Assembly: GCA_027483945.1 (NCBI GenBank)
Contig: JAIXTM010000012.1
Location: 1 to 64,000 of the forward strand
Length of the DNA stretch: 64,000 nt
DNA from: Hyphomicrobiales bacterium
GTDB taxonomy: Bacteria > Pseudomonadota > Alphaproteobacteria > Rhizobiales > Beijerinckiaceae
Direction: 5' to 3'
Shown one piece after another: positions 28,219 to 37,105 of the stretch. The translations under genes were made by a program, and so were the position numbers. Positions within the stretch are counted from its first letter, which is position 1. Each line of letters opens with the position of its first letter. The notes beneath the pieces are model-generated. The model ran no database searches. It saw only the letters and a program-made list of their open reading frames with translations, and was not told the origin of the DNA.

Positions 28219-30045
28219 GTGAACGCCGCCGCCCCGATGCCCGACCGAGACGCCTGGCTTCAGGCGGTGACGAAGGCGCTCAAGGGCGGCGACCCGGCCC
28301 GGCTGACGTCGCGCACGGCGGACGGCCTGCCCATCGAGCCGCTCTACGGCAAGGCCGAGCCCGTCTCGATGCCTGGCCGGGGCGCGGTGCGCTGGACGAT
28401 CTTCCAGGCGATGGACCTGCCCGATCCCGAAGCCGCAAACCGGCAGGCGTTGCAGGACGTGGAAAACGGCGCGACGGGGCTGAGCCTCGTCCTGGCCGGT
28501 GCGCCCGCCGGCCGGGGGCACGGCCTTGTCATCGCGGACGCCGCCGATCTCGACATCGCGCTCGCCGGCATCATGCCGGACGCGATCGCGCTCCGCTTCG
28601 AGACGGCGCCCTTCGACGGGCGGCGCATCGCGGCCCTGGCCACGGGTCTCGCAGCCCGGCGCTCGCTGCCGGCGGAGGCGCTGAGCATCGATATCGGGCT
28701 CGATCCCATTGGCGACATGGCGCAGTCCGGCGGTGCGCCGCTCCCGGCCGCCCAGCTGATGGCGAACCTCGCCGCCATCGCCGGCGAGGTGGCGGGCAGC
28801 GGCCTCAAGGGCCGGCCCGTGCGCTGTGACGGCCGCGTCGTGCACGAGGCGGGCGGGTCGGAGGCGCAGGAACTCGCCTACGCGCTGGCCTGCGGCGTCG
28901 CCTATCTGCGGGCGCTGGACGCGTCCGGTATCGCCCCGGACAAGGGGCGGGAGCTGATCGGCGTGACGCTGGCGGTCGACGCAGACGTGTTCCTGTCCAT
29001 CGCCAAGCTGCGCGCGATGCGCCGCCTGTGGGCGCGGGTCGAGGAGACGTGCGGGCTGGATCCCAAGCCGCTCGCGCTCCATGCCGAGACGGCGTGGCGC
29101 GCGCTGACGCGGCGCGACCCCTGGGTCAACCTGCTACGCGGCACGTTGGGCTGTTTCGCGGCGGCGGTCGGTGGCGCGGACAGCGTCGTCGTCCAGCCTT
29201 TCACCCGCGCGCTCGGGCTGCCCGATGCCTTCGCGAGGCGGCTGGCGCGCAACACGCAGCTCGTGCTGATGGAGGAAGCCCATCTCTGGCGCGTTGCCGA
29301 TCCGGCCGCCGGGGCCGGGGGGTTCGAGACCCTGACCGAGGACCTCTGCCATGCGGCCTGGGGCCTGTTCCGGACCATCGAGGCCGAGGGCGGCATCGTC
29401 GCGGCTTTGGAGGCGGGGACGGTCCAGCAGGCCGTCAAGGCCGTGCGGGAGGCGCGGGCCAGGGACATCCGCCGGCGCAAGACGCCGATCACGGGGACGA
29501 GCGACTATCCGCACCTCAAGGAACTCCCGGTCGGCACGCTGGAGGCGGAGTCCGCCCCTGCGACGCAGCCGATGGGCGTATTCCCGCCCCTGAAGGCGCG
29601 CCGCGACGCCGAGCCGTTCGAGCGTCTGCGCGACCTGTCGGACGAGGCGGAGCTCATCCAGGGTGCGCGGCCGAAAGTGTTCCTCGCCAATCTGGGGCCG
29701 GTCGCCGCCTTCACTGCCCGTGCCACGTTCGCGCTCAATTTCTTCGAAGCGGGCGGCATCGAGGCGGTGGCCAATGACGGCTTCGCCGATCTGGAGGCAC
29801 TCGTGAATGCGTTCCGGGCGTCGGGCGCGGCGCTCGCCTGCCTGTGCTCGTCGGACGAGGTCTATGCCGAAGACGCGGATGCCGCCGCTTCCGCCCTGAA
29901 GGGGGCCGGCGCCGCCGCCGTCTACCTCGCGGGCAAACCCGGCGAGCGGGAGCAAGACTGGCGCCGGGCCGGCATTGACGGCTTCGTGTTCGCCGGCTGC
30001 GATGTCGTCGCCGTGCTGGAGGAAGCCCATGATCGCTGCGGATAG
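28219..30045 (+). CDS. mutA: Methylmalonyl-CoA mutase small subunit
   Basis: A 608-residue non-catalytic partner of the heterodimeric mutase. It shares the TIM-barrel layout of the large subunit (KPLALHAETAWRALTRRDPW, LARNTQLVLMEEAHLWRVAD, GGFETLTEDLC) and a C-terminal flavodoxin-like half (PKVFLANLGPVAAFTARATFAL). It lacks the DxHxxG cobalamin-binding motif present in the large subunit. It follows pccA by 10 bases and is separated from mutB by a small secreted-protein gene. Confidence 0.93.
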   Translation: MNAAAPMPDRDAWLQAVTKALKGGDPARLTSRTADGLPIEPLYGKAEPVSMPGRGAVRWTIFQAMDLPDPEAANRQALQDVENGATGLSLVLAGAPAGRGHGLVIADAADLDIALAGIMPDAIALRFETAPFDGRRIAALATGLAARRSLPAEALSIDIGLDPIGDMAQSGGAPLPAAQLMANLAAIAGEVAGSGLKGRPVRCDGRVVHEAGGSEAQELAYALACGVAYLRALDASGIAPDKGRELIGVTLAVDADVFLSIAKLRAMRRLWARVEETCGLDPKPLALHAETAWRALTRRDPWVNLLRGTLGCFAAAVGGADSVVVQPFTRALGLPDAFARRLARNTQLVLMEEAHLWRVADPAAGAGGFETLTEDLCHAAWGLFRTIEAEGGIVAALEAGTVQQAVKAVREARARDIRRRKTPITGTSDYPHLKELPVGTLEAESAPATQPMGVFPPLKARRDAEPFERLRDLSDEAELIQGARPKVFLANLGPVAAFTARATFALNFFEAGGIEAVANDGFADLEALVNAFRASGAALACLCSSDEVYAEDADAAASALKGAGAAAVYLAGKPGEREQDWRRAGIDGFVFAGCDVVAVLEEAHDRCG

Positions 30046-30067
30046 GCCTCCCATGCCGTCCGGTGCC

Positions 30068-30092
30068 GGAACCTTGCTGACGACCCGCCGTT
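30068..30092 (+). promoter_or_regulatory. EcfG-type promoter of the small secreted-protein gene
   Basis: GGAAC (30068-30072), 16 bases, CGTT (30089-30092) exactly matches the alphaproteobacterial general stress promoter consensus. The expected transcript start is about 20 bases before the ATG at 30120 and leaves room for the GAGGAGGT Shine-Dalgarno. The element lies in the 74-base gap after mutA. Confidence 0.75.
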
Positions 30093-30119
30093 GCCGTGCC
30101 AACGGACGAGGAGGTCGCC

Positions 30120-30494
30120 ATGCGGAACCGGGCGAAATGGATCGGAGCGGTGCTGGTGGCCGGCACCATGCTGGCGGGTACGGAGGCCGTGTCCCAGCAG
30201 CAGTTCAACGGCACGTGGAGCGTCGAGGTCCTGACGAATGCCGGCGATTGCGACCGGGCCTATCGCTACCAGGTCGGCCTTCAGAACGGACAGCTTCGCT
30301 ATGCAGGCTCCGAGACGGGGTTCGAGGTCAGCGGGCGGGTCTCCGCCAACGGCACGATCCAGGGCAGCATCACGCGGGGCCAGGACCGGGCCGACGTGAC
30401 CGGCCGTCTGGCGGGCGAGCGCGGCACCGGCACCTGGCGCACCAGTGGCGGCCGGCCGTGCTCGGGCACCTGGTCGGCGGAAAAGCGCGGCTGA
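30120..30494 (+). CDS. Small secreted protein of unknown function between mutA and mutB
   Basis: A 124-residue protein with a signal peptide ([20 protein letters not shown], cleavage near AVS-QQ). The predicted mature part of about 100 residues is rich in Gly, Thr and aromatic residues: [20 protein letters not shown], then [20 protein letters not shown] and [20 protein letters not shown]. It looks like a small beta-sheet protein with one possible disulfide (Cys in GDCD and in RPCSG). It has a strong GAGGAGG Shine-Dalgarno 5-6 bases before the ATG and its own EcfG-type promoter. No link to mutase activity is evident; it is likely a periplasmic stress protein inserted into the operon. Confidence 0.85.
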   Translation: MRNRAKWIGAVLVAGTMLAGTEAVSQQQFNGTWSVEVLTNAGDCDRAYRYQVGLQNGQLRYAGSETGFEVSGRVSANGTIQGSITRGQDRADVTGRLAGERGTGTWRTSGGRPCSGTWSAEKRG

Positions 30495-30519
30495 GCCCGA
30501 CCTCCGGCGGAGGCGCCCG

Positions 30520-32691
30520 ATGAGCGCGATCCCCGATTTCACAGCCATGCCGTGGCAGAAGCCGGCAGGGGCGAGCGGCCCGGCCGCCGGTGGCGAAGCA
30601 TGGACGACGCCCGAGGGCATCGCCGTGAAGCCGTCATACGGTGCCGGCGACCGCGACGGCCTTCCCTTCGTCGACACGTTCCCTGGCCTGCCGCCTTTCC
30701 TGCGCGGTCCCTATCCGACCATGTACGTGAACCAGCCCTGGACGATCCGGCAATATGCCGGCTTCTCCACGGCGGAGGATTCCAACGCCTTCTACCGGCG
30801 CAACCTTGCGGCCGGGCAGAAGGGGCTGTCTGTCGCCTTCGATCTCGCCACCCATCGCGGCTATGACAGCGACCATCCGCGCGTGGCGGGCGATGTCGGC
30901 ATGGCGGGCGTCGCCATCGATTCCATCTACGACATGCGCACGCTGTTCTCAGGCATCCCGCTCGACCAGATGAGCGTGTCGATGACCATGAACGGCGCGG
31001 TGCTGCCGATCATGGCGCTCTACATCGTCGCCGCGGAGGAGCAGGGCGTGGCGCCTGAAAAGCTCGCCGGCACGATCCAGAACGACATCCTCAAGGAGTT
31101 CATGGTCCGCAACACCTATATCTACCCCCCGGAAGGGTCGATGCGGATCATCGGGGACATCTTCGCCTACACGTCGGCGCACATGCCGAAGTTCAACTCG
31201 ATCTCCATCTCCGGCTACCACATGCAGGAGGCGGGAGCGACGCAGGATCTGGAGCTCGCCTATACGCTCGCCGACGGCGTCGAATATATCCGCGCCGGCC
31301 TCAAGGCGGGGCTCGACATCGACGCCTTCGCGCCGCGGCTCTCCTTCTTCTGGGCCATCGGCATGAACTTCTTCATGGAGGTGGCGAAGCTCCGCGCCGC
31401 GCGCCTGCTCTGGACCGACCTCGTGCGCGGGTTCTCGCCGAGATCCGACAAGTCGCTGCCGCTGCGCACCCATTCCCAGACCTCGGGCTGGTCCCTGGCG
31501 GCGCAGGACGTGTTCAACAACGTGATGCGCACCTGCGTGGAGGCCATGGCGGCGACGCAGGGGCACACGCAATCGCTGCACACCAATGCGCTGGACGAGG
31601 CCTTGGCCCTGCCGACGGACTTCTCCGCCCGCATCGCGCGCAACACGCAGATCGTGCTGCAGCAGGAGAGCGGCACGACGCGGATCATCGATCCCTGGGG
31701 CGGCTCGGCCTATGTGGAGCGGCTGACCCACGAACTGGCCGAAAAGGCCCGCTCGCATCTCGCCGAGATCGAAAAGCTCGGCGGCATGGCGAAGGCCATC
31801 GAGGCCGGGATCCCGAAGCTGCGCATCGAGGAGGCCGCCGCGCGCACGCAGGCGCGGATCGATGCCGGCGAGCAGGTCGTCATCGGCGTCAACCGCTACC
31901 GCCCCGACGGCGAAGCTCCGATCGACGTGCTCAAGGTCGACAATTCGGCGGTCCGGCGCGCCCAGCTCGCCAAGCTCGACCGGCTGCGGGCGGAGCGCGA
32001 CCAGGACGCGGTCGCTTCCGCGCTCGACGCGCTGACGAAGTCAGCCGACACGGGCGAGGGCAACCTGCTGGCGCTCGCCGTCGATGCCGCACGCGCCAAG
32101 GCGACGGTCGGCGAGATTTCCTACGCCCTGGAGAAGGTCTGGGGCCGCCACAAGGCGCCGATCAAGGCGATCACGGGCGTCTATCGCCTCGAGGCCGCGC
32201 GCGGGGATTCCGCGCCGGAGGTCGAGCGCGTCGAGATGATGGTCCAGGACTTCGCCGCCAACGATGGGCGCAAGCCGAAGATCCTCGTCGCCAAGATGGG
32301 TCAGGACGGCCACGACCGCGGCCAGAAGGTCATCGCCTCGGCCTTTGCCGATCTCGGCTTCGAGGTGGAGATCGGCCCGCTCTTCGCGACGCCGGAGGAG
32401 ACGGCGCAGCAGGCCATCGCGGCTGGGGTCCACGTGGTCGGCGTCTCGTCGCTGGCGGCGGGCCATTTGACGCTGGTGCCGCAATTGCGCGCCGCGCTGG
32501 CGCAGGCCGGGCGGCCCGACATCATGGTCGTGGTCGGCGGCGTGATCCCGCCGCAGGACATGGATGCACTGAAGGATGCCGGCGCTGCCGCCATCTTCCC
32601 GCCGGGCACCAATATCGCGGCGGCGGCGGCTGCGCTTCTCGACCAGCTCAACCAGCAGCTCGGCTACGCCCAGAAGCGGCCGGCGGCCTGA
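30520..32691 (+). CDS. mutB: Methylmalonyl-CoA mutase large (catalytic) subunit
   Basis: A 723-residue adenosylcobalamin enzyme converting (R)-methylmalonyl-CoA to succinyl-CoA. The N-terminal TIM barrel contains [20 protein letters not shown], with the substrate tyrosine, and [17 protein letters not shown]. The C-terminal cobalamin domain (about 590-720) has the base-off motif [20 protein letters not shown] and [14 protein letters not shown]. The ATG at 30520 with CGGAGG upstream is preferred to an upstream frame extension of 25 codons. The gene ends 3 bases before the stop of the convergent hybrid kinase. Confidence 0.96.
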   Translation: MSAIPDFTAMPWQKPAGASGPAAGGEAWTTPEGIAVKPSYGAGDRDGLPFVDTFPGLPPFLRGPYPTMYVNQPWTIRQYAGFSTAEDSNAFYRRNLAAGQKGLSVAFDLATHRGYDSDHPRVAGDVGMAGVAIDSIYDMRTLFSGIPLDQMSVSMTMNGAVLPIMALYIVAAEEQGVAPEKLAGTIQNDILKEFMVRNTYIYPPEGSMRIIGDIFAYTSAHMPKFNSISISGYHMQEAGATQDLELAYTLADGVEYIRAGLKAGLDIDAFAPRLSFFWAIGMNFFMEVAKLRAARLLWTDLVRGFSPRSDKSLPLRTHSQTSGWSLAAQDVFNNVMRTCVEAMAATQGHTQSLHTNALDEALALPTDFSARIARNTQIVLQQESGTTRIIDPWGGSAYVERLTHELAEKARSHLAEIEKLGGMAKAIEAGIPKLRIEEAAARTQARIDAGEQVVIGVNRYRPDGEAPIDVLKVDNSAVRRAQLAKLDRLRAERDQDAVASALDALTKSADTGEGNLLALAVDAARAKATVGEISYALEKVWGRHKAPIKAITGVYRLEAARGDSAPEVERVEMMVQDFAANDGRKPKILVAKMGQDGHDRGQKVIASAFADLGFEVEIGPLFATPEETAQQAIAAGVHVVGVSSLAAGHLTLVPQLRAALAQAGRPDIMVVVGGVIPPQDMDALKDAGAAAIFPPGTNIAAAAAALLDQLNQQLGYAQKRPAA

Positions 32692-32694
32692 CGC

Positions 32695-35600
32695 TCAGCC
32701 CCTGGCGGTGTCGGCGTGGGCTGGCGGCCCGCCCGGGCCCTGCCTGTCCGTACCCGGATGGCTATCCAGCGTCTGGCGGTTGTCCTGCCCGAGTGCCCGC
32801 TTGACCGCGTCGATCAGGTCCTCGTCGCGGAACGGCTTCTGCACGACGGGGTGATCGCCGGCATCCTTGAGCGCGCCGAAATCGGCGTAGCCGGTGATGA
32901 AGACGATGGGCACGTGGCCGCGCAATTCCTTGGCGGCCTTGGCGACCTCGCTGCCGTTCATGCCCGGCATGGCGAAATCCAGCAGGAGGAGGTCCACCGC
33001 GCCTTTCTGGCCCAGCATGTCGAGGCATGCTTCGCCGCTCTCGGCCTGGCGCACGTCGTAGCCGTGATCCTCCAGCGTCGCGGTCGTGACCTCGCGGACC
33101 GCGTGGTCGTCGTCGACGATGAGCACGATCGGGCGGCGCTTGCCGCGGGACTTCGTGTTGGCGTCCTCGGCAGGCGCCGGGCGCGGATCGGCCGGGGCGG
33201 CGGCGCGGGGCAGGTAGACGGTTACGGTGGTGCCGATGCCCTCTTCGGTGTCGAGCGCGACGCCCCCGCCGGACTGCTTGGCGAAGCCCAGAACCTGGCT
33301 GAGGCCGAGGCCCGACCCCTTGCCGACCTCCTTGGTGGTGAAGAAGGGCTCGAACACCTTGGCGCGCACATCCGCAGGCATGCCCGTGCCGGTGTCCGTC
33401 ACCGAGATGGCGACGTACTCGCCCGGGCCGGGCTCCTCCGGCTGGTCCGATTCCTCGGTCAGCGTCACGTTGGCGGTGGTGACGGTCAGGTTGCCGCCGA
33501 CGCGCATGGCGTCGCGGGCATTGATCGCGAGGTTCAGGATGATGAGCTCGATCTGGGTCGGGTCGACCAGCGCCGACCAGAGATCCGGCGCGAGACGCGT
33601 CTCCAGCTTGATTGCCCCGCTCATGGTGGACTGCAGCAGGTCGCTCATGCCCACCACGGTCTCGTTGAGGTCGAGCGGGGTCGGATCCAGGCGCTGTCGG
33701 CGGGAGAAGGCCAGAAGCTGCGCGGTGAGCTTGGCGCCGCGCTCGGCCGCCATGCGGATCTGGCCCAGCCGCTGGACGGTTCGGGACGGGTCCGCCTTGG
33801 CCGGGTCGGCCGCGCCGCGTTCCAGGAAGCCGATATTGCCGATGATGACGGTGAGGAGGTTGTTGAAGTCGTGCGCGACGCCGGCGGTGAGCTGGCCAAC
33901 CGCTTCCAGCCGCTGCATCTGGCGCAGCGTCGCCTCGACGCGCTCGCGTTCGGCGATCTGGGCGACGAGCGCGGCGTTGGCCTCCGCCAGTTCGCCGGTC
34001 CGGGCCTCGATCCGTTCCTCGAGCGCCTCGGTGGCCACCTTGGCTTCCGTGACGTCGATATCGCAGCCGACATAGCCGACGAAGGTCTCGCCGTCCGGGG
34101 TACGGACCATGCGCGGCGCACCCTCGCTGCGCAGCCAACGCACCTCGCCCTGCGCGTCGAGCACGCGCACGACGGCACTGAACCGCCGGCGGAAGGCGAA
34201 GGCCTGCATGAACTGGGCGGAGAAAGCCTCCAGGTCGTCGGGGTGGATGGCCCGTTTCCAGGCGCCCTGCACGACCTCGGCCGGATCGAGTCCCAGCAGG
34301 GTCTCGAAATAACGGTTGGCGAAGTTCATGTGCCCTTCGGCGTCGGTCATCCAGATCAGGGCAGGCGCGCCATCCGCCATCGAGCGGAAGCGCTCCTCGC
34401 TCTCGCGCAGGGCTTCCTCCGCCTGTGCCTGTTCGAGCGCGGCGGAGCCCAGCTGGGCGAGTTGGACGAGCAGGGCCTCGTCGGCGGGCGTGAAGGCGCC
34501 GCTCGTCGCATCCAGCACCTGGATGAGCCCGAGATGCTGGCCATCCCGGCGGGTCAGCGGAACGGCGATCCAGTCGCCTTCGGGGCTGTGCGCCGGGCGG
34601 CCGGAATGGCAGGCATCCACGTCCCGGCCGTCGGCGCGCGGCGGAGGAACGTCGAACCCGTCTGGCGCGCTGGAGGCCGCGGCCTCGCCGGGATCGCCGG
34701 GGCAGGCGAGCGTCACGGCCGCCCCGCGGGCGCCGATGATCGCGTGGGCGGCCTTGGCCAGGGCATCCAGGATGATCTGGGACGAGCGCGCACGGCTGAC
34801 CGAGAGCGACGCCATGGCCAGGCCCTGCAGCTGCCGGACATAGCGCTCGGCATTGGTGAGGGCGCGCCGCATCTCGCCTTCGGCGCGTTGCTGCTCGGTG
34901 ATGTCGAGGATGGTGCCGACGCCTCGGATCGCCCGGCCGTCCTCGAAGGTCACACGGCCCTCGGTCCGGACCCAGCGCAGGCCGCCATCGGGCCTTCTGA
35001 TCCGGAAATCGGCGGCGTAATGGGCTTGGGCCGGATCGGTATAGGCCGCGGCGTAGCGCGCGTTGACCCGGTCGCGGTCGTCGGGATGGATGAGGTCCGA
35101 GAAGGTCTGTATGTCAGCCGGCGCGTCGAGGGAAAGGCCGACAATCTCGCGGAATTCCGGCGACCAGGTGCGCGTGTTGTTGACGACGTCCACGTCCCAG
35201 GTGCCGATCCCGGTCGCCTGGATCGCCAGCCGCAGGCGGTTCTCGCTTTCGCGAAGCTCCGAGGTCCGCGCGGCAAGGGACCGCTCGGCGTCGCGCAGCG
35301 CGCGGGCGACGGCGGTCGTCTCCCGGAACGACCCGGCGGGAACCTCGGGTACGCGGCCCGCGCCGAGCGCGGCGGCGGCCTCTGCCAGGCCTTCCACCGG
35401 CCGGGATATGGACCGCGAAAAGGCCGCGGCGAGCATGAGCCCGAGGATGACCAGAAGGCTACCCGTGCCGATGAGGAGACCGAACTGGCGGCTGAACGGG
35501 CCAAGGCGCTCCGTGCGGGGCACGGCAACGACGAAGGTCCAGTCGTAGGTGGGCGAACGGGCGAAGGCGAGATGCGTGCGCTCACCGTCGAGCGAGACGC

Positions 35601-36345
35601 TTTCCATCACCCGCTCCCGGGTGGTCCGGATCGATTCGATCAGGTCCGGCGTCGCCTTGCGGCCGACCGAGCCCTGGCCACGGTTGCGGGCCACGACCGT
35701 GAATTCGCGGTCCAGGACAGTGCCGATCCAGTCGGACGGGAGACCCTGATCCGCCAACACCCGCGCCAGAACGCTCGGCCGCATGGCGACCGTCAGCACG
35801 TGGGTCACCGCTCCGGCCGGGCCTACGGGACGATGGATCATGACCAGCGGGGCAGAGCCGGGAACCTCGATCAGATTGCTGATGACCTCCTCGCCCGCCC
35901 GGAGCCGGGCCTGGTCGGCGGGTGCGGGTGCCGGCAACGGGGCCGCGTCGGCCCCTTCACCGGTCGTGACCAGCGGGTTGCCCTCGATGTCCGCGACGGC
36001 GATCCACATGCCGGGCCGGTCGATGGCGCGGCGCGCCCGTTCCGCAAATTGCTGGAAATCTCCGGCCGCGATGGCGCTGGAGGTCGCGAGCACCCGGCCG
36101 ACCGTGCTCGCCAGCGCAAGCTCCCGGTCGACCACGAGGGTGAGGGCGCGAGCGGTCTCGGCAAGCTGCTGGTCCTCGCTGCGGCGCGCCTGAACGAGAA
36201 CGTCATAGCTGAGCAGGGCGCCGGCCAGCAGGCCCGGGACCAGAAGCCCCAGGGTCAGAAGGACGAGACGCCCGCGTATGGAACTGAAGAAGCCGGTACG
36301 GCCTTCCACGGGATCGGGCGCGGCTCTCATGCCGCACCTGACCAC
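32695..36345 (-). CDS. Membrane-bound hybrid sensor histidine kinase (Cache-HAMP-PAS-GAF-PAS-HisKA-REC)
   Basis: A 1216-residue hybrid kinase. Two membrane spans (about residues 25-45 and 290-312) flank a ~245-residue periplasmic sensor of double-Cache type. A HAMP-like segment, a PAS (about 375-495), a GAF (about 510-660) and a second PAS (about 665-790) follow, then a coiled coil. The HisKA histidine is in LTAGVAHDFNNLLTVIIGN, and the ATPase domain has NLAINARDAM, DTGTGMP and GSGLGLSQV. The C-terminal receiver has VLIVDDDHAVRE and the phospho-Asp in LLLLDFAMPGMNG. No separate response regulator gene is nearby. The ligand is unknown. It is convergent with mutB. Confidence 0.92.
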   Translation of the reverse strand: MVRCGMRAAPDPVEGRTGFFSSIRGRLVLLTLGLLVPGLLAGALLSYDVLVQARRSEDQQLAETARALTLVVDRELALASTVGRVLATSSAIAAGDFQQFAERARRAIDRPGMWIAVADIEGNPLVTTGEGADAAPLPAPAPADQARLRAGEEVISNLIEVPGSAPLVMIHRPVGPAGAVTHVLTVAMRPSVLARVLADQGLPSDWIGTVLDREFTVVARNRGQGSVGRKATPDLIESIRTTRERVMESVSLDGERTHLAFARSPTYDWTFVVAVPRTERLGPFSRQFGLLIGTGSLLVILGLMLAAAFSRSISRPVEGLAEAAAALGAGRVPEVPAGSFRETTAVARALRDAERSLAARTSELRESENRLRLAIQATGIGTWDVDVVNNTRTWSPEFREIVGLSLDAPADIQTFSDLIHPDDRDRVNARYAAAYTDPAQAHYAADFRIRRPDGGLRWVRTEGRVTFEDGRAIRGVGTILDITEQQRAEGEMRRALTNAERYVRQLQGLAMASLSVSRARSSQIILDALAKAAHAIIGARGAAVTLACPGDPGEAAASSAPDGFDVPPPRADGRDVDACHSGRPAHSPEGDWIAVPLTRRDGQHLGLIQVLDATSGAFTPADEALLVQLAQLGSAALEQAQAEEALRESEERFRSMADGAPALIWMTDAEGHMNFANRYFETLLGLDPAEVVQGAWKRAIHPDDLEAFSAQFMQAFAFRRRFSAVVRVLDAQGEVRWLRSEGAPRMVRTPDGETFVGYVGCDIDVTEAKVATEALEERIEARTGELAEANAALVAQIAERERVEATLRQMQRLEAVGQLTAGVAHDFNNLLTVIIGNIGFLERGAADPAKADPSRTVQRLGQIRMAAERGAKLTAQLLAFSRRQRLDPTPLDLNETVVGMSDLLQSTMSGAIKLETRLAPDLWSALVDPTQIELIILNLAINARDAMRVGGNLTVTTANVTLTEESDQPEEPGPGEYVAISVTDTGTGMPADVRAKVFEPFFTTKEVGKGSGLGLSQVLGFAKQSGGGVALDTEEGIGTTVTVYLPRAAAPADPRPAPAEDANTKSRGKRRPIVLIVDDDHAVREVTTATLEDHGYDVRQAESGEACLDMLGQKGAVDLLLLDFAMPGMNGSEVAKAAKELRGHVPIVFITGYADFGALKDAGDHPVVQKPFRDEDLIDAVKRALGQDNRQTLDSHPGTDRQGPGGPPAHADTARG

Positions 36346-36428
36346 AGGCCCTCATGACCGGCAAGCCCGATCTGCCCCGCCATCCATGCCCCCAGATGCG
36401 CCGTCCGGACCGGCGCTGCCGGCCCCGG

Positions 36429-36824
36429 TCAGTAACCCCAATAGGGCTGCATCCGATAATAATCGTGCAGCCGCGTTTCCCATTCCCGGTCGCGCCAATC
36501 GGTCTCCAACTCCCCTTTCGGCGCGTTCCGCAACTGGTCTTCCGTCACATCGAGCTGGTACGCGTCGAGCGAGGGATTGTAGTCCAGCTTGGACCAGGGG
36601 ATCGGATAATGCTCCTCCCCAAAACCCAGGAACCCGCCGAAGCTCATGACCGCATAAGCGCTGCGGCCAGTCAGCTTGTCGATCATGATGCGCTCGATCC
36701 GGCCGAGATAATCGCCGTTCGGGCGACGGACCTCGGTACCTTCGACGCGGTCGCTGGCAATCAGGGGATGGGCCGATGTCGTGGGTTCGGCTTGCGCCGA
36801 TTCCGGCTTCGTCCGCTGCTCCAT
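36429..36824 (-). CDS. PRC-barrel domain protein
   Basis: A 131-residue cytoplasmic protein with a PRC-barrel domain at about residues 20-100 (SDRVEGTEVRRPNGDYLGRI, YAVMSFGGFLGFGEEHYPIP). It ends in a charged, aromatic tail (WETRLHDYYRMQPYWGY). PRC-barrel proteins of this size are common stress-associated proteins in Hyphomicrobiales; their biochemical role is not settled. The ATG at 36824 has GGGAG 8 bases upstream; an in-frame ATG 10 codons earlier is poorer. An exact EcfG promoter lies at 36869-36893. It is divergent from urtA. Confidence 0.9.
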   Translation of the reverse strand: MEQRTKPESAQAEPTTSAHPLIASDRVEGTEVRRPNGDYLGRIERIMIDKLTGRSAYAVMSFGGFLGFGEEHYPIPWSKLDYNPSLDAYQLDVTEDQLRNAPKGELETDWRDREWETRLHDYYRMQPYWGY

Positions 36825-36868
36825 GTCCGTGCTCCCGTCACTAGCCCCGGCCACGGCCGGGCACGCTC

Positions 36869-36893
36869 AACGCTGCAGACCGAAGAAGGTTCC
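36869..36893 (-). promoter_or_regulatory. EcfG-type promoter of the PRC-barrel gene
   Basis: On the minus strand the sequence reads GGAAC-N16-CGTT (GGAAC at 36889-36893, GTT at 36869-36871), an exact match to the alphaproteobacterial general stress consensus, 45 bases before the chosen ATG. The gene family supports the assignment. Confidence 0.8.
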
Positions 36894-37040
36894 CTCCGCT
36901 TCGAATGCCGGTTTCCAGCCTGCCTATAAAATTGGCGCCACGACGAATCTGCCTCGGAAGTAGGCGCGATCATCGCAACAGCCGGCGGACGAAGTCACGA
37001 TTCCTTCATGAGTCATGCCGCGCTGCAGCATTGCTTCGTC

Positions 37041-37056
37041 TGGCACGGCCCTTGCG
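37041..37056 (+). promoter_or_regulatory. Sigma-54 (-24/-12) promoter of the urea transport/urease cluster
   Basis: TGGCACGGCCCTTGCG matches the RpoN consensus TGGCACG-N4-TTGC, with the GG and GC doublets (37042 and 37053) exactly 11 bases apart. Transcription would start near 37066, about 40 bases before the urtA ATG. Sigma-54 with NtrC is the standard nitrogen-limitation switch for urea use. I could not find a convincing NtrC site upstream. Confidence 0.82.
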
Positions 37057-37105
37057 ACCCCGGGACATGGCGCCGTGGGAATGGGTGCCTGTGGAGACAA
37101 ATCAC

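Noticed and set aside
32716-36357. A 1213-codon open frame on the plus strand opposite the hybrid kinase
   Set aside because: It is the antisense shadow of a GC-rich gene; its translation is Arg/Gly/Ala-rich without domains, whereas the minus frame has a full kinase architecture.
36894-37040. NtrC binding sites upstream of the urtA sigma-54 promoter
   Set aside because: I looked for TGCAC-N-GTGCA type dyads and saw none that was convincing; activation by NtrC rests only on promoter type and function.
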